Source: Paratrimastix pyriformis
Taxonomy: Eukaryota > Preaxostyla > Paratrimastigidae
NCBI GenBank assembly: GCA_027972325.1
Contig: JAPMOS010000027.1
Coordinates: 1-64,000 of the forward strand
Direction: 5' to 3'
DNA length: 64,000 nt
Every line of letters begins with the position of its first letter. Position 1 is the first letter of the stretch. Below, one piece after another: positions 63,540 through 64,000 of the stretch. The translations under genes and the position numbers were made by a program. Below the pieces are notes generated by a model, which was not told where the DNA came from, did not search any database, and saw nothing but the letters and a program-made list of their open reading frames with translations.

Positions 63540-64000
63540 GCGAGCTCGCTTCGTTACGCTTTCAATCTGGTGGCTATCTACCCGGGGAAGGGTTGACCTG
63601 GAGTCGACCGCGACCATCCTGCGGGGATATGGCAGGGTGGTCCGAACGATTGGTGAGGTCGCCGTCCTTCCCCGACCCGTTTGAAATTTCGACCTTGGTG
63701 GCTATCCCCCCGGGGAAGGGTCGATCGGCAGGCAACCTCGACCACGGTTCGCTGGATTTATGGGTCCCCCCAGCGAACGGTGAGGTCGCCGGCCTTTGCC
63801 AACCACTCCGAAATTTCGACCTTGGTGGCGATCCCCCCGGGGAAGGGTTGATCGGCGGGCTACCTCGACCACAGTTCGGTGGATTTATGGATCCCTCCAG
63901 CGAACGGTGAGGTCGCCGTGCTTCCCCGACCTGTTTGAAATTTTGGCCTTGGTGGCTATCCCCCCGGGGAAGGGTTGATCGGCGGCCGGTACCGACCACG
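63540..64000. repeat. ~126-bp tandem satellite, continuing past the window edge
   Basis: The landmark ccggggaagggt occurs at about 63583, 63710, 63837 and 63963, giving a 126-127-bp period. Units share aatttcgaccttggtggc and gaacggtgaggtcgcc blocks. The first unit is diverged, and on the minus strand it carries an AGCCACCAGAT match to the start of the 63371 exon. Confidence 0.9.

Overview
The window is nuclear DNA of a GC-rich, intron-rich unicellular eukaryote that builds a motile cilium. It carries CFAP206, an axonemal radial-spoke protein, and the C-terminal half of a SepA/Cdc7/MAP3K-epsilon type kinase. It also carries cyclin C, MINDY4, an ERCC6L2-type helicase, dihydrolipoamide dehydrogenase, ML lipid-binding proteins and a Tc1 transposon. 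Introns are short to medium and packed with simple repeats, poly-C tracts precede many acceptors, and most readable donors begin GTC (GTCTG, GTCCG, GTCGG). I cannot name the species. The gene set fits a flagellated protist near the Amorphea/opisthokonts.

Layout. 1-8190 is a mobile-element block built on long (GT)n tracts. A broken Penelope-like retroelement lies on the minus strand, with a ~750-bp tail sequence duplicated as a pseudo-LTR. Beside it is the 3' remnant of a non-LTR retrotransposon on the plus strand that shares ~380 bp of 3' tail with the first element. 8328-9156 holds part of a minus-strand membrane-protein gene whose downstream part is not seen before the element block. 9200-11700 is AT-richer intergenic DNA with clustered palindromic motifs. 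11723-16765 is CFAP206 (minus), head-to-head with a coiled-coil gene at 16964-21907 (plus). Two tandem paralogues follow (22295-22951, 23354-24070), each with two RNase H1-type hybrid-binding domains and a Gly-rich tail.

24612-31467 is a large proline-rich minus-strand gene I cannot name; an apparently intact Tc1-like transposon (27154-28400) sits in one of its introns. 31709-36126 is the MINDY4 deubiquitinase (minus), head-to-head with the ERCC6L2-like helicase (36232-42226, plus). The helicase stop codon overlaps the first ATG of dihydrolipoamide dehydrogenase (42223-44995). Next come a divergent pair of NPC2/ML-domain genes, an MFS transporter paired with an extended SDR, a small membrane protein, a KH-domain gene with an upstream TRAF-like zinc finger, a nucleoside hydrolase paired with an unknown helical protein, cyclin C paired with a two-TM protein, and the armadillo-repeat end of the SepA-like kinase, which runs off the right edge.

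Two patterns recur. Most genes sit in head-to-head pairs with 54-330 bp between start codons, which suggests bidirectional promoters. At many exon edges the splice site plus 15-40 bp of adjoining exon is repeated one to seven times inside the neighbouring intron at 50-91 bp spacing ('splice-site echoes'). These echoes are the most unusual signal in the window.
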